Assembly (NCBI RefSeq): GCF_900187885.1
Contig: NZ_FYEK01000044.1
Coordinates: forward strand, 1-64,000
Source: Thermoflexus hugenholtzii JAD2
GTDB lineage: Bacteria; Chloroflexota; Anaerolineae; Thermoflexales; Thermoflexaceae
Length of the DNA stretch: 64,000 nucleotides
Direction: 5' to 3'
Shown: positions 51,928 to 60,868 of the stretch, one piece after another
Position numbering within the stretch: position 1 is the stretch's first letter
Layout of the letters: each line of letters starts with the position of its first letter
Notes under the pieces: generated by a model
Seen by the model: the letters and a program-made list of their open reading frames with translations, nothing else
The model's database searches: none
What the model was told of the DNA's origin: nothing
Position numbers and translations under genes: made by a program

Positions 51928-52872
51928 ATGGTGGCTACTCCGCTGAACTTGAAGATCCTGTCGGAAAAGCGCACGCCCCTCTCCGGTGGGCACCGCATGT
52001 GCGCCGGATGCGCGGAGGCCATCATTGTGAAGCAGGTCCTGCTGGCCATCGACGACCCGGTGGTGGTGATCAACGGCACCGGCTGTCTGGAGGTCTCCAC
52101 CACCATCTTCCCCTACACGGCGTGGCGCGTGCCCTGGATCCACGTGGCCTTCGAGAACACTGCCGCCGTGGCCGCAGGGGTGGAAGCCGCTTACCGCGCC
52201 CTCGTCCGCCGGGGGGCCCTCCCGGCCGACCGCCGGGTGGTCTTCGTGGCCTTCGCCGGGGATGGGGGGAGCTACGACATCGGCCTTCAGGCCCTCTCCG
52301 GGGCGCTGGAACGCGGGCACCGCTTCCTCTACGTGTGTCTGGACAACGAAGGCTACATGAACACCGGCATCCAGCGCTCCGGCGCCACTCCCCGGGGGGC
52401 CTGGACCACCACCACGCCGGTGGGGAAGGTCATGCCGGGCAAACCCCAGTGGCGCAAGGATCTGACCGCCATCGTCGCCGCCCACCGGATCCCTTATGTG
52501 GCCCAGGTCGCCCCCTCCCACTGGAAGGATCTAATGACCCGGGTGCGCAAGGCCGTGGCCAGCGGAGGCCCTGCCTTCCTGAACGCCCTTTCCGACTGCA
52601 ACCGGGGCTGGCGGCACGATCCGGCCCAGACCATCGAGGTCACCCGCCTGGCCGTCGAGACATGCTACTGGCCCCTCTTTGAGGTCGAGGATGGGGTGTG
52701 GCGGCTGAACTACCGGCCGCGCCGCAAGCTCCCCATCACCGAATACCTCCGGCTCCAGGGCCGGTTCGCTCACCTGCTCCGGCCGGAGTTCCAGGACCTG
52801 GTGGCGGAGATCCAGGCGGAGGTGGATCGACGCTGGGAGGAGCTGCTGCGTCGCTGCGGTGAGACGGCCTGA
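51928..52872 (+). CDS. porB: pyruvate:ferredoxin oxidoreductase subunit beta (TPP)
   Basis: 314 residues. HRMCAGCAEAIIVKQVLLAI, NGTGCLEVSTTIFPYTAW and the TPP motif GDGGSYDIGLQALSGALERG, followed by CLDNEGYMNTGIQRSGATPRG, are typical of PorB and different from the KorB in the opposite operon. A C-terminal RPRRKLPITEYLRLQGRF tail is also usual. Confidence 0.94.
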   Translation: MVATPLNLKILSEKRTPLSGGHRMCAGCAEAIIVKQVLLAIDDPVVVINGTGCLEVSTTIFPYTAWRVPWIHVAFENTAAVAAGVEAAYRALVRRGALPADRRVVFVAFAGDGGSYDIGLQALSGALERGHRFLYVCLDNEGYMNTGIQRSGATPRGAWTTTTPVGKVMPGKPQWRKDLTAIVAAHRIPYVAQVAPSHWKDLMTRVRKAVASGGPAFLNALSDCNRGWRHDPAQTIEVTRLAVETCYWPLFEVEDGVWRLNYRPRRKLPITEYLRLQGRFAHLLRPEFQDLVAEIQAEVDRRWEELLRRCGETA

Positions 52873-52908
52873 ACCCCTTCGGCAACCCTGAGCACGGAGA
52901 GGCGTGCG

Positions 52909-53424
52909 ATGCTGGTAGCGCGAGATATCATGACCCCCAACCCGGTCACCGTCCAGCCAGACGACCCGCTGGGCGTGGCGGTGGAGAGGATGCGCTCCCG
53001 TCGCTGCCGGCGGCTGCCGGTGGTGGAGGGGGACCGGCTGGTGGGGATCATCACGGATCGGGATGTGCGACTGGCCCTGAATTCCCCGCTGGTGCTCCAC
53101 GAACGGCGCTCGGACCGGCTCCTCCTGGAGCATGTGCCGGTGCGGGCCTGCATGACGCCTGACCCCATCACGGTCTCCCCGGATACCCCGCTGATCGAGG
53201 TGGTGCGTCTGATGCGGGATCACAAGTTCGGCGGGGTGCCCGTCGTCGAGGGAGATCGCCTGGTTGGGATCATCACCGAGACGGATCTCATGGATCTGCT
53301 CATCCGGCTCCTGGAGTTCGGCGTGGATGAGATCCCCTGGAGCCGGATGCGACGCCCCGAGCGCGCTTCCGCTTTCCCGATCCCATCGGGAGCCCCTTCA
53401 TCCAACGCTTCCAGGCGGGCGTGA
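52909..53424 (+). CDS. CBS-domain pair protein
   Basis: 171 residues, two CBS motifs: IMTPNPVTVQPDDPLGVAVE ... DRLVGIITDRDVRLAL and CMTPDPITVSPDTPLIEVVR ... DRLVGIITETDLMDLL. CBS pairs bind adenosyl nucleotides such as AMP, ATP or NAD(H) and sense energy state. It lies 36 bases after porB, so it may tune the Por enzyme. The tail is basic and probably disordered. Confidence 0.9.
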   Translation: MLVARDIMTPNPVTVQPDDPLGVAVERMRSRRCRRLPVVEGDRLVGIITDRDVRLALNSPLVLHERRSDRLLLEHVPVRACMTPDPITVSPDTPLIEVVRLMRDHKFGGVPVVEGDRLVGIITETDLMDLLIRLLEFGVDEIPWSRMRRPERASAFPIPSGAPSSNASRRA

Positions 53425-53655
53425 GCCTTCCGGGGATCCTGGAACGACCGTTCCCATCGGCGCGGGGTCTGGATCCAGGCCCTGCGCTCCTCCGTTCCTT
53501 CCCGCTCCCGACGCCCGGAGCCCGGCTGCGCCGTTCCGATGCCCGCTTGGCCAGTTCCGGCGCCAGAATGCGCAAGAGACCCCCGAGAGCAAGTGAGCAA
53601 GTGAAGTAAACTGGGAAAAGGGGGTCGCCGAAATTCGGAACGTGCGGAGGTCAGG

Positions 53656-54765
53656 ATGCACATCGGGATCCCGAAAGAGCGCCGACCGGAGGAATACCGG
53701 GTGAGCCTCACCCCGGCAGGGGTGGAGATGCTGACCCAGGCCGGACATACGGTGTGGGTGGAGAGCGGGGCAGGCCTGGGAGCCGGCTTCACGGATGAGG
53801 ACTACCGCCGCGCGGGCGCCCAGATCGTCTACTCCGGGCCCGAGGTCTATGGACGGGCGGATCTGGTCGTGAAGGTGGCCCGGCCCACCCAGGAGGAGTT
53901 CGAGTGGCTTCGGGAGGGCCAGGCCCTGATGGGCTTCCTCCATCTCGCCGCCGCCCGACGAGACAAGATCGAGATCCTGCTCCAGCGGCGGATCACCGCC
54001 ATCGCCTACGAGACAGTGCAGGCCGACGACGGCACCCTCCCCATCCTGGCTCCGATCAGCGCCATCGCCGGGCGGATGGCCGCCCATGTCGCCGCCACCC
54101 TGCTTCAGAACGACCGGGGGGGCAAAGGGATCCTCCTGGGCGGTGCCCCGGGCGTCCCGCCCGCCGAGGTGGTGATCCTAGGGGCCGGCGTCGTGGGCTC
54201 CAACGCCGCCCGGGCCTTCGCCGGCATGGGAGCCAGCGTCTATGTGCTGGACAAAGACATCCGTCGGCTCCAGCGCCTCGAGGAGCTGTGCGGAAGCCAG
54301 GTCGTCACTATGGTCTCGCATCCCTACAACCTGCGTAAGGTCGTCCGCTTCGCCGATGTGCTGATCGGCGCCGTGCTGGTGCCCGGCGCCCGCACGCCCA
54401 TCCTGGTCACCCGGGAGATGGTCCGCTCTATGAAGCCTCGATCCCTGATCATGGACATCTCCATCGATCAGGGCGGGTGCGTCGAGACCAGCCGCCCCAC
54501 CACCCACCGCGACCCCACTTTCGTCGAGGAGGGGGTGATCCACTATGCGGTGCCCAACATGACCGGCGTGCTGGGGCGGACCGCCACACACGCGCTGACG
54601 AACGCTCTGTGGCCGTTCCTGGAGGAGATCGCCCGGGTGGGCCTGGAGGAGGCCCTGGATCGGGATCCAGCCCTGGCCCGTGGGGTGAACACCCGTGAGG
54701 GTCAGGTGACCCACCCGGAGCTGGCCCGTGTTCTGGAGATGGAGGCCTCGATCCGCCAGGGTTGA
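53656..54765 (+). CDS. ald: alanine dehydrogenase
   Basis: 369 residues. IGIPKERRPEEYRVSLTPAGVE, the nucleotide motif VVILGAGVVGSNAARAFAGMG, VLVPGARTPILVTREMVRSM and DISIDQGGCVETSRPTTH are family hallmarks, with the catalytic His in MGFLHLAA and Asp in DISIDQGG. It reversibly converts alanine to pyruvate, ammonia and NADH, feeding or draining the pyruvate pool used by the adjacent Por operon. A 231-base gap precedes it, so it may have its own promoter. Confidence 0.95.
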   Translation: MHIGIPKERRPEEYRVSLTPAGVEMLTQAGHTVWVESGAGLGAGFTDEDYRRAGAQIVYSGPEVYGRADLVVKVARPTQEEFEWLREGQALMGFLHLAAARRDKIEILLQRRITAIAYETVQADDGTLPILAPISAIAGRMAAHVAATLLQNDRGGKGILLGGAPGVPPAEVVILGAGVVGSNAARAFAGMGASVYVLDKDIRRLQRLEELCGSQVVTMVSHPYNLRKVVRFADVLIGAVLVPGARTPILVTREMVRSMKPRSLIMDISIDQGGCVETSRPTTHRDPTFVEEGVIHYAVPNMTGVLGRTATHALTNALWPFLEEIARVGLEEALDRDPALARGVNTREGQVTHPELARVLEMEASIRQG

Positions 54766-54786
54766 TCCTCGCCGAGGAGGCATCCG

Positions 54787-56106
54787 ATGTCCTGGATGGA
54801 ACTCTACCGCGAGAAGCTGATGACGCCGGAGGAAGCCGTCCGTCGCTACATCCGATCCGGGATGCGGGTGTTCCTCTCGGGGAACTGCGGGGTCCCTCAG
54901 CGCCTGTTAGCCGCCCTGGTGGAATACGCCCCTCAGCTGGAGAACGTGGAGATCGTGCAGGTCCTCACCGTGGGCCCCGCGGATTATGTGACCCCCGGCA
55001 TGGAGCGGCACATCCGCGTCAACACCCTCTTCATCAGCGACAACGTCCGCCGGGCCGTCCAGGAGGGCCGGGCCGATTTCACCCCCTGTTTCCTCTCCGA
55101 GATCCCCGGCCTGTTCCGCAGCGGCCGGCTCCCCCTGGACGTGGCCCTCATCCAGGTCTCGCCGCCGGATGAGCATGGGTTCTGCTCCTTTGGAGTGGAG
55201 GTGGGGATCACCAAGCCGGCGGCCCAGTCGGCGCGCGTGGTGATCGCGGAGGTCAATGAACACATGCCCCGCACCCTGGGCGACAGCTTCATCCACATCT
55301 CCCGGCTCACCGCCGTCGTCCCTGTCTCCTACCCTCTCCCCGAGGTCCACATGGCGGAGCAATCCGAGGTGGCCCGGCGCATCGCCGAGCACATCGCCGC
55401 CATGGTCCCGGACGGTGCCACGCTACAGACCGGCATCGGAGCCATCCCCGACGCCGTGCTCCGGGCGCTCACCAACCACAAGGACCTGGGGATCCACACG
55501 GAGCTGTTCTCCGACGGGATCATTGATCTGGTGGAGAAAGGGGTGATCACGGGGGAGCGGAAAACCCTGCACCCCGGGAAGATCGTGGCCGGCTTCATGT
55601 TGGGCACCCGCCGGCTCTACGAGTTCGTCCACGACAACCCGATCTTTGAGCTGCATCCCACCGATTACGTGAACGATCCCTTCATCATCGCTCAAAACGA
55701 ACGCATGGTGGCCATCAACTCGGCCATCGAGGTGGATCTCACCGGGCAGGTCTGCGCGGACAGCATCGGCCATCTCTTTTACAGCGGGGTGGGTGGGCAG
55801 CTGGATTTCATCTACGGCGCCTCCCGGTCCCGCGGGGGGCTGCCCATCATCGCCCTGCCCAGCACCGCCCGCCTGAAGGATGGGACGGTGATCAGCCGCA
55901 TCGTGCCCACCCTCAAACCCGGCGCCGGCGTCACCACCACCCGCAACCATGTCCGCTTCGTGGTCACCGAGTGGGGGGTGGCGGATCTCTACGGGAAGAC
56001 CATCCGCCAGCGGGCCCGGGCCCTGATCGAGATCGCCCATCCAGACTTCCGGGAGGAGCTGGAGCGCGCCGCCTACGAGCTGCGTTATCTGCGGGAGGAT
56101 CGATGA
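54787..56106 (+). CDS. acetyl-CoA hydrolase/CoA-transferase family protein
   Basis: 439 residues of the Cat1-type CoA-transferase family. SGNCGVPQRLLAALVEYA, QTGIGAIPDAVLRAL and the catalytic Glu in GIHTELFSDGIIDLVEKG are present, and the C-terminal VVTEWGVADLYGKT is typical. Likely reactions are acetate:succinyl-CoA or 4-hydroxybutyrate CoA transfer, which would let acetyl-CoA from Por be converted to acetate with energy conservation in the thioester. It starts 21 bases after ald and is probably in the same unit. Confidence 0.88.
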   Translation: MSWMELYREKLMTPEEAVRRYIRSGMRVFLSGNCGVPQRLLAALVEYAPQLENVEIVQVLTVGPADYVTPGMERHIRVNTLFISDNVRRAVQEGRADFTPCFLSEIPGLFRSGRLPLDVALIQVSPPDEHGFCSFGVEVGITKPAAQSARVVIAEVNEHMPRTLGDSFIHISRLTAVVPVSYPLPEVHMAEQSEVARRIAEHIAAMVPDGATLQTGIGAIPDAVLRALTNHKDLGIHTELFSDGIIDLVEKGVITGERKTLHPGKIVAGFMLGTRRLYEFVHDNPIFELHPTDYVNDPFIIAQNERMVAINSAIEVDLTGQVCADSIGHLFYSGVGGQLDFIYGASRSRGGLPIIALPSTARLKDGTVISRIVPTLKPGAGVTTTRNHVRFVVTEWGVADLYGKTIRQRARALIEIAHPDFREELERAAYELRYLREDR

Positions 56107-56136
56107 TCCGGCGGCGCGCTTCCTTCTTGAATCAGG

Positions 56137-57312
56137 ATGGAAGGCAAGATGAGCCAGATGTCCCGTGATGGAGCGCTCCCTCTGTTAAGGGGAGGCCCGG
56201 GGGATCTCCTGCGCGCCCTGGGGGAACGGGCGCTCCGGTTGCCTTTGTTTTACAAGATCCTGATCGCCAACACCCTCCTGGTCGCGGCCGGGGCCGTGAT
56301 CGGCACCACCCTGTCCTTCCGGGCAGGCCACCAGCTGTCGGGGGAGGCTTACTACCGCTGGCGCTACGCTTACATCCTGCTCTTCGCGACAGGAGGAACC
56401 GCGCTGAGCGCGCTGATCTACAGCCTGCTGGTGCGCTGGGCCCTCCGCCCTCTGGAGCAGCTCCAGGAGGCCGCGGAGGCGATCCGCCGGGGTCAGTTCA
56501 ACGTGCGTGTTCCCCCCCATCCCTTCCGCGACGCCCAGATGGAGCAGCTGGTGGAGACCTTCAACCAGATGGTGGAAACCATCGTTAGCAACAGCGAGCG
56601 CCTGCACTGGCTTTCCCAGCAGATCCTGCAGGCTCAGGAGGAGGAACGAGCGCGGATCGCGCGGGAACTGCACGATGAGGCCGCCCAGTGGCTGACCTCT
56701 CTGTTGATCCGCCAACGCTTGCTCCTCCGCAGCCTCCCTCCGGAGATGCGCCCGGAGGTGGAGGAGCTCCAGCGGATGACCACCGCCGCCCTGGAGCATC
56801 TCCGCCGGATCGCCATGGAGCTCCGCCCCGCCATCCTGGACGACCTGGGGCTGGTAGAAGCACTGCGATGGCAGGCGGAGGAGTTCCAGAAGCAGACAGG
56901 GCTCTCCCTCACCCTCCAGATCCAGGGGCGGATCGAGCGGCTGCCCCGCCAGGTGGAACTGGTTCTTTACCGGGTCGCCCAGGAAGCCCTGACCAACATC
57001 GCCCGGCACGCCCGGGCCACCCGGGTGGAGATCACATTAAACTGTTCAACGGAGCATCTGGAGCTTTTGATCGCAGATGACGGGGTCGGCTTCGACCCGG
57101 AGGCGGTCCGGCGGTCGCGCGCCCGCTCCCTCGGGCTGATCGGGATGGCCGAGCGTCTCGCCCTGATCGGGGGGACACTGGAGATCGATTCCGCCCCCGG
57201 CAAGGGCACGCGCATCCGCGCCCGGGTGCCTGCGGGTGGACCCCATTGTCTGGCTCGGGAGGTCTGGCATGATGAACGGAGGACGGAAGATCCGCATCCT
57301 GATCGCGGATGA
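56137..57312 (+). CDS. NarL/LiaS-type sensor histidine kinase
   Basis: 391 residues. Two membrane spans near residues 37-58 and 80-101 enclose a short outer loop of about 20 residues, so sensing is probably within the membrane. A HAMP region (RWALRPLEQLQEAAEAIRRG) and HisKA_3 helix EEERARIARELHDEAAQWL follow, with the phospho-His in ELHDE, then an HATPase with EALTNIARHARA and DDGVGFD. Its last 44 bases overlap the response-regulator gene. Two in-frame start codons exist (56137, ATG 12 bases later). Confidence 0.9.
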   Translation: MEGKMSQMSRDGALPLLRGGPGDLLRALGERALRLPLFYKILIANTLLVAAGAVIGTTLSFRAGHQLSGEAYYRWRYAYILLFATGGTALSALIYSLLVRWALRPLEQLQEAAEAIRRGQFNVRVPPHPFRDAQMEQLVETFNQMVETIVSNSERLHWLSQQILQAQEEERARIARELHDEAAQWLTSLLIRQRLLLRSLPPEMRPEVEELQRMTTAALEHLRRIAMELRPAILDDLGLVEALRWQAEEFQKQTGLSLTLQIQGRIERLPRQVELVLYRVAQEALTNIARHARATRVEITLNCSTEHLELLIADDGVGFDPEAVRRSRARSLGLIGMAERLALIGGTLEIDSAPGKGTRIRARVPAGGPHCLAREVWHDERRTEDPHPDRG

Positions 57313-57943
57313 CCACCCGGTGCTCCGCCGGGGTCTGCGGGCGCTGATCGAAGAAGAGCCGGACATGGAGGTAGTGGGGGAGGCTGGGAACGGCCTGGAG
57401 GCGGTGCAGCTGGCCGAGCGGCTCCGCCCGGATGTGGTCATCATGGACATCTCGATGCCGGAGCTGGACGGGCTGGAGGCAACCCGGCGCATCCGCGAAC
57501 GTTTCCCTTCCACCTATATACTGATCCTCACCGTCCATGCCCACGAACGCTATCTCTTCCCTGTCCTCAAGGCAGGAGCCTCCGGATACGTTCGCAAGAC
57601 CGCCGCGGACGAGGAGCTGATCGAGGCCATCCGGGTGGTGGCCCGGGGCGACGTCTTTCTTTACCCCTCCGCCACCCGCATGCTCCTGGACGATTACCTC
57701 GCCCAGGTTCGGGCCGGGCGTGAGCAGGATTCCTACGAGAGCCTCAGCGAGCGGGAGCGGGAGATCCTCCGCCTGCTGGCGGAGGGTCACACCAACGCGG
57801 AGATCGCTCAGAAATTGAACCTCAGCGTGAAAACGGTGGAGACTTACCGAACGCGCATCATGGAGAAGCTGCATCTGCGCACCCGGGCCGAGCTGGTGCG
57901 TTATGCCCTCCGCAAAGGCCTGATCTCCGAAGAGACCGCTTGA
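57269..57943 (+). CDS. LuxR/NarL-family response regulator
   Basis: 224 residues from ATG at 57269 behind GGGAGG, overlapping the kinase end. The receiver (~1-125) has ILIADDHPVLRRGLRALIE, the phospho-Asp in VVIMDISMPELDG, and the Lys in VRKTAADEELIEA. A LuxR helix-turn-helix (LSEREREILRLLAEGHTNAEI ... LSVKTVETYRTRIMEKL) is at the C-terminus. It is the transcription factor of the pair, and the adjacent sulfur or rSAM genes are plausible targets. Confidence 0.93.
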   Translation: MMNGGRKIRILIADDHPVLRRGLRALIEEEPDMEVVGEAGNGLEAVQLAERLRPDVVIMDISMPELDGLEATRRIRERFPSTYILILTVHAHERYLFPVLKAGASGYVRKTAADEELIEAIRVVARGDVFLYPSATRMLLDDYLAQVRAGREQDSYESLSEREREILRLLAEGHTNAEIAQKLNLSVKTVETYRTRIMEKLHLRTRAELVRYALRKGLISEETA

Positions 57944-57961
57944 TTCGAAAGGGGGACCCCC

Positions 57962-59140
57962 TTGGCCCGTTTGAGGCTTGAAGCGGACGGAACGCTGCGC
58001 CTTCCCCCGGAGATCCTTCGTTCATACGGCGTGGAGCCGGGGACGGAAGGCGTGCTGGAGCAAACAGAGGATGGATGGGCTTTCCACGTCATCCGCCCCG
58101 ATCTGCGCCGCGTTTATGTGGAGGTCACCGCCCTCTGTAATCTCAACTGCGCCATCTGCATCCGCCAGGTCTGGCGGGATCGCCCCGGATCCATGCCCTG
58201 GGAGGTTTTCGAGGAGCTCATCCGACAGCTGCGGGCCTTCCCCGAACTGCGCCGGATCACGTTCGGCGGGTTCGGGGAGCCCCTCGTCCATCCCCGCATC
58301 GCGGACATGGTGGCCCTGGCGCGAACCCTGGGTGTGGGGATCACCCTGACCACTAACGGCCTGCTTTTGGATGGGGCGGTGGCGGAGGCGCTGTCGGAAG
58401 CCGGGCTGGACACGGTGGTCGTGTCCATCGACACCGCCCACCTTCAGGCCTATCGGCAGGCCGGCCTGGTCGACGGCCTGGATCGGGTCATCGATAACAT
58501 CCGCGGGCTGCAGGCGCTGGCGCGGGCGCACCGCCGCCTGGTCCCCCGCATCGGGCTGGAGTTCGTGCTCACCCGGGACAGCCTCCCGGAGCTCCCTCAG
58601 GTCCCCCGCCTGGCCCAGGCCCTGGGGGCCTCGTTCGTCCTCATCACCCATCTGCTCCCCCACACGCCGGAACAAGCCCAAGCTATCCTGTATGACCGCG
58701 GAGAGCCCCTCCCCGCCCTTCCCGGCTGGCCGGTCCCCGGCGGAGACTGGCTGGTCTGGGGTCTCGCCCGGATGCCGCGCTCCCGATGGGGCGCGATGCG
58801 GCGCTGTCGCTTTGTCGAAGAACGCTCCACCGTGATCCGATGGGACGGCGGGGTGAGCCCCTGCTACGCGTTGATGCATTCATACCCCTATTACATTTAT
58901 GGACGTCGTAAAGAGGTCACCGCTTACATCTTGGGCTTCATCCAGCAACGCCCCCTTATCGAGATTTGGAGCTCGGAGGAATATGTGCGGTTTCGGGCGA
59001 AAGTGCGGGCCTTCCGCTTCCCCTCATGCGTGGATTGCGGGATGGCCTGCTACTACGCTGCCCACAACGAGGACTGCTGGGGAAACACCCCTTCCTGCGC
59101 CGATTGCCTCTGGGCTCAGGATATCATCCGCTGCCCATGA
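57962..59140 (+). CDS. radical SAM/SPASM-type protein, tungsten oxidoreductase maturase-like
   Basis: 392 residues from a TTG start with AAAGGGGG before it. The first ~45 residues resemble an AbrB/SpoVT-like strand (RLEADGTLRLPPEILRSYGV). The radical SAM cluster is C59-NLN-C63-AI-C66 in ALCNLNCAICIRQV, followed by TFGGFGEPLVHP and TLTTNGLLLD. The C-terminus carries many Cys (CRFVEERS, PSCVDCGMACYY, NEDCWGNTPSCADCLWAQ) as in SPASM domains. The ending NEDCWGN.PSC.DCLWA matches the radical SAM maturases found beside tungsten-dependent oxidoreductases. No such oxidoreductase gene is adjacent. Substrate unknown. Confidence 0.8.
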   Translation: MARLRLEADGTLRLPPEILRSYGVEPGTEGVLEQTEDGWAFHVIRPDLRRVYVEVTALCNLNCAICIRQVWRDRPGSMPWEVFEELIRQLRAFPELRRITFGGFGEPLVHPRIADMVALARTLGVGITLTTNGLLLDGAVAEALSEAGLDTVVVSIDTAHLQAYRQAGLVDGLDRVIDNIRGLQALARAHRRLVPRIGLEFVLTRDSLPELPQVPRLAQALGASFVLITHLLPHTPEQAQAILYDRGEPLPALPGWPVPGGDWLVWGLARMPRSRWGAMRRCRFVEERSTVIRWDGGVSPCYALMHSYPYYIYGRRKEVTAYILGFIQQRPLIEIWSSEEYVRFRAKVRAFRFPSCVDCGMACYYAAHNEDCWGNTPSCADCLWAQDIIRCP

Positions 59141-59149
59141 AGAAAAAGC

Positions 59150-59176
59150 GGGACAGACCCTCGGAGGGTCTGTCCC
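59150..59176 (-). terminator. intrinsic terminator of the rhodanese/Phs-like operon
   Basis: A 13-bp perfect stem (arms 59150-59162 and 59164-59176, one-base loop, in practice a shorter stem with a larger loop) is followed on the minus strand by GCTTTTTCTTC. It lies 21 bases beyond the rhodanese stop codon. On the plus strand it lacks a T-run but could still slow the convergent transcript. Confidence 0.85.
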
Positions 59177-59196
59177 ACCGGCGGTCCTCGTCGGAC

Positions 59197-60114
59197 TCAC
59201 TGGGCTTTCTCCAAAGGCTCCCCAGCCTTCTGCCAGCCGAGGATGGCGGGGGTGAAGTTACGCACGTTGGTGTAGCCCAGCAGCTGCAACGCCGCCGTGG
59301 CCATCCCCGCCCGATGCCCCGTCCGACAATAGACCACCACCGGCTTATCCTTCGGCAGCTTGTCCAGATTCTTCGCCAGCGTCCGAATCGGGATGTTCAC
59401 CGCCCCAGGGATGTGCCCCTCCGCATACTCATTCGGCTCCCGCACGTCCACCAGCACCACGTTCCCCGCCGCCAGCATGTCCTTCAACGCATCCACCGCC
59501 CCCACCGTGTAATACTTGTCCGGAATCCCACTCAAAAACCGATCCACTACCGCGAGGAGCTCCGGATCCACTTGGGGCTGTCCGACGGAGCGCGCTTCCA
59601 CCGGCTCGGTGCTGAGCGGCTCCCCGGCGTCCTTCCAGCCGAGGATGGCGGGGGTGAAGTTACGCACGTTGGTGTAGCCCAGCAGCTGCAGCGCCGCCGT
59701 GGCCATCCCCGCCCGATGCCCCGTCCGACAATAGACCACCACCGGCTTGTCCTTCGGCAGCTTGTCCAGATTCTTCGCCAGCGTCCGAATCGGGATGTTC
59801 ACCGCCCCAGGGATGTGCCCCTCCGCATACTCATTCGGCTCCCGCACATCCACCAGCACCACGTTCCCCGCTGCCAGCATGTCCTTCAACGCATCCACCG
59901 TCCCCACCGTGTAATACTTGTCCGGAATCCCACTCAAAAACCGATCCACCACCGCCTTCAGGTCGAGGGCCGCTTTGGTGGGCGTCGGCGGGATCGGAGT
60001 GGGCGCCACCGTCGGCGTGGGAGGGGCTACGGTGGGCGTCGGAGCAACCGCAGGCCCGCAGGCCGCCAGCGTTAGAGCAAAGATGGTGAGAAGGATCCAC
60101 AACGTCCGCTTCAT
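59197..60114 (-). CDS. lipoprotein with two near-identical rhodanese domains
   Basis: 305 residues. A signal peptide ends in the lipobox LTLAAC, so the mature protein is anchored outside the membrane. A Pro/Thr linker follows, then two rhodanese domains, each with VVLVDVREPNEYAEGHIPGA and the active-site loop VVYCRTGHRAG (Cys). The two differ by about one residue over ~107. Rhodaneses transfer sulfane sulfur from thiosulfate or polysulfide. It is the last gene of the operon with the molybdopterin oxidoreductase, 34 bases downstream of the cytochrome b gene, and could deliver or remove sulfane sulfur there. ATG at 60114. Confidence 0.93.
   Translation of the reverse strand: MKRTLWILLTIFALTLAACGPAVAPTPTVAPPTPTVAPTPIPPTPTKAALDLKAVVDRFLSGIPDKYYTVGTVDALKDMLAAGNVVLVDVREPNEYAEGHIPGAVNIPIRTLAKNLDKLPKDKPVVVYCRTGHRAGMATAALQLLGYTNVRNFTPAILGWKDAGEPLSTEPVEARSVGQPQVDPELLAVVDRFLSGIPDKYYTVGAVDALKDMLAAGNVVLVDVREPNEYAEGHIPGAVNIPIRTLAKNLDKLPKDKPVVVYCRTGHRAGMATAALQLLGYTNVRNFTPAILGWQKAGEPLEKAQ
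59233..59553 (-). repeat. tandem internal repeat, C-terminal rhodanese domain copy
   Basis: About 321 bases repeated at 59635-59955 (offset 402 bases, 134 codons). I count about six differences, all transitions and most silent, so roughly 98% identity. This points to a very recent duplication or ongoing gene conversion. Confidence 0.9.
59635..59955 (-). repeat. tandem internal repeat, N-terminal rhodanese domain copy
   Basis: Partner of 59233-59553. Both copies start at the same codon phase, so the duplication kept the frame. The spacer of 81 bases encodes the linker between domains. Confidence 0.9.
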
Positions 60115-60148
60115 GGTTGCCTCCTGAGACTCAGGGTTTCATGCAGGC

Positions 60149-60865
60149 TTATCCCACTGCTTCCTCCTCAGCTCGGGCGCCGGGAACCCGGCGAGGCTCT
60201 GGGATCTCCTCCTGCACTTCGATCACATAGGGAGGCTCCTGGGGGATGGAGGCCAGCCACATGGCATGCTCCATCCGAGCGTATTCCTCGCTGACGTAGC
60301 CAGTGGTCATCGCCGGCAGGGCATCGTAAACGAAAGTGAAGTAGATGTGACCTACGGTGAGGATGGCCATCACAGCCATCGACACATCGTGAACGAGCGT
60401 TGCGGCGAGCAGGCCGATGGGCCCCAGGGAGCCCTTGCCCAGCCACAGGGCCAGGCCGGAGCCGGAGATAGCGAAGTAGGCAATGATGGTGAGGGCATGA
60501 TGGATCTTCTGGCCCGCGTTGATCCGCCCCTGCGGAGGCAGATGCGACGTCCGACCCAGGAAATAGCCCGGGAAACCTTTCAGCCATTCCAGATCCTCTC
60601 GGGTGTAGGTGAAGGAATCCCGAACCAGATCCCGAAGCCCCCGGAAGTCCAGAAGGGCATATAGGACGGGGGTGAGGAGGAAGATCACCGCCGCCACCCG
60701 GTGCAGCAGGCGGGAGAGGCCACCGGCCGCGAGGAAGGAGAGGGGTGGCCAGATCAGGGCCAGACCGGTGATGAGGAGAACGAAGAAGGCCCCCGCGTGG
60801 AGCCAGTGGACCACCCGCTGGCCCGGACGATAGCGCAGCACCCACCGAACTGTCTGCTTGGCCAT
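60149..60865 (-). CDS. cytochrome b subunit, FdnI/PhsC-type
   Basis: 238 residues with four or five membrane spans. RYRPGQRVVHWLHAGAFFVLLITG, LSRLLHRVAAVIFLLTP, GQKIHHALTIIAYF and DVSMAVMAILTVGHIYF contain the paired His residues that hold two b haems in formate dehydrogenase and thiosulfate reductase cytochrome b subunits. It would exchange electrons with the quinone pool. It starts three bases after the upstream Fe-S gene, so the three subunits are cotranslated. Confidence 0.9.
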   Translation of the reverse strand: MAKQTVRWVLRYRPGQRVVHWLHAGAFFVLLITGLALIWPPLSFLAAGGLSRLLHRVAAVIFLLTPVLYALLDFRGLRDLVRDSFTYTREDLEWLKGFPGYFLGRTSHLPPQGRINAGQKIHHALTIIAYFAISGSGLALWLGKGSLGPIGLLAATLVHDVSMAVMAILTVGHIYFTFVYDALPAMTTGYVSEEYARMEHAMWLASIPQEPPYVIEVQEEIPEPRRVPGARAEEEAVG

Positions 60866-60868
60866 GGT

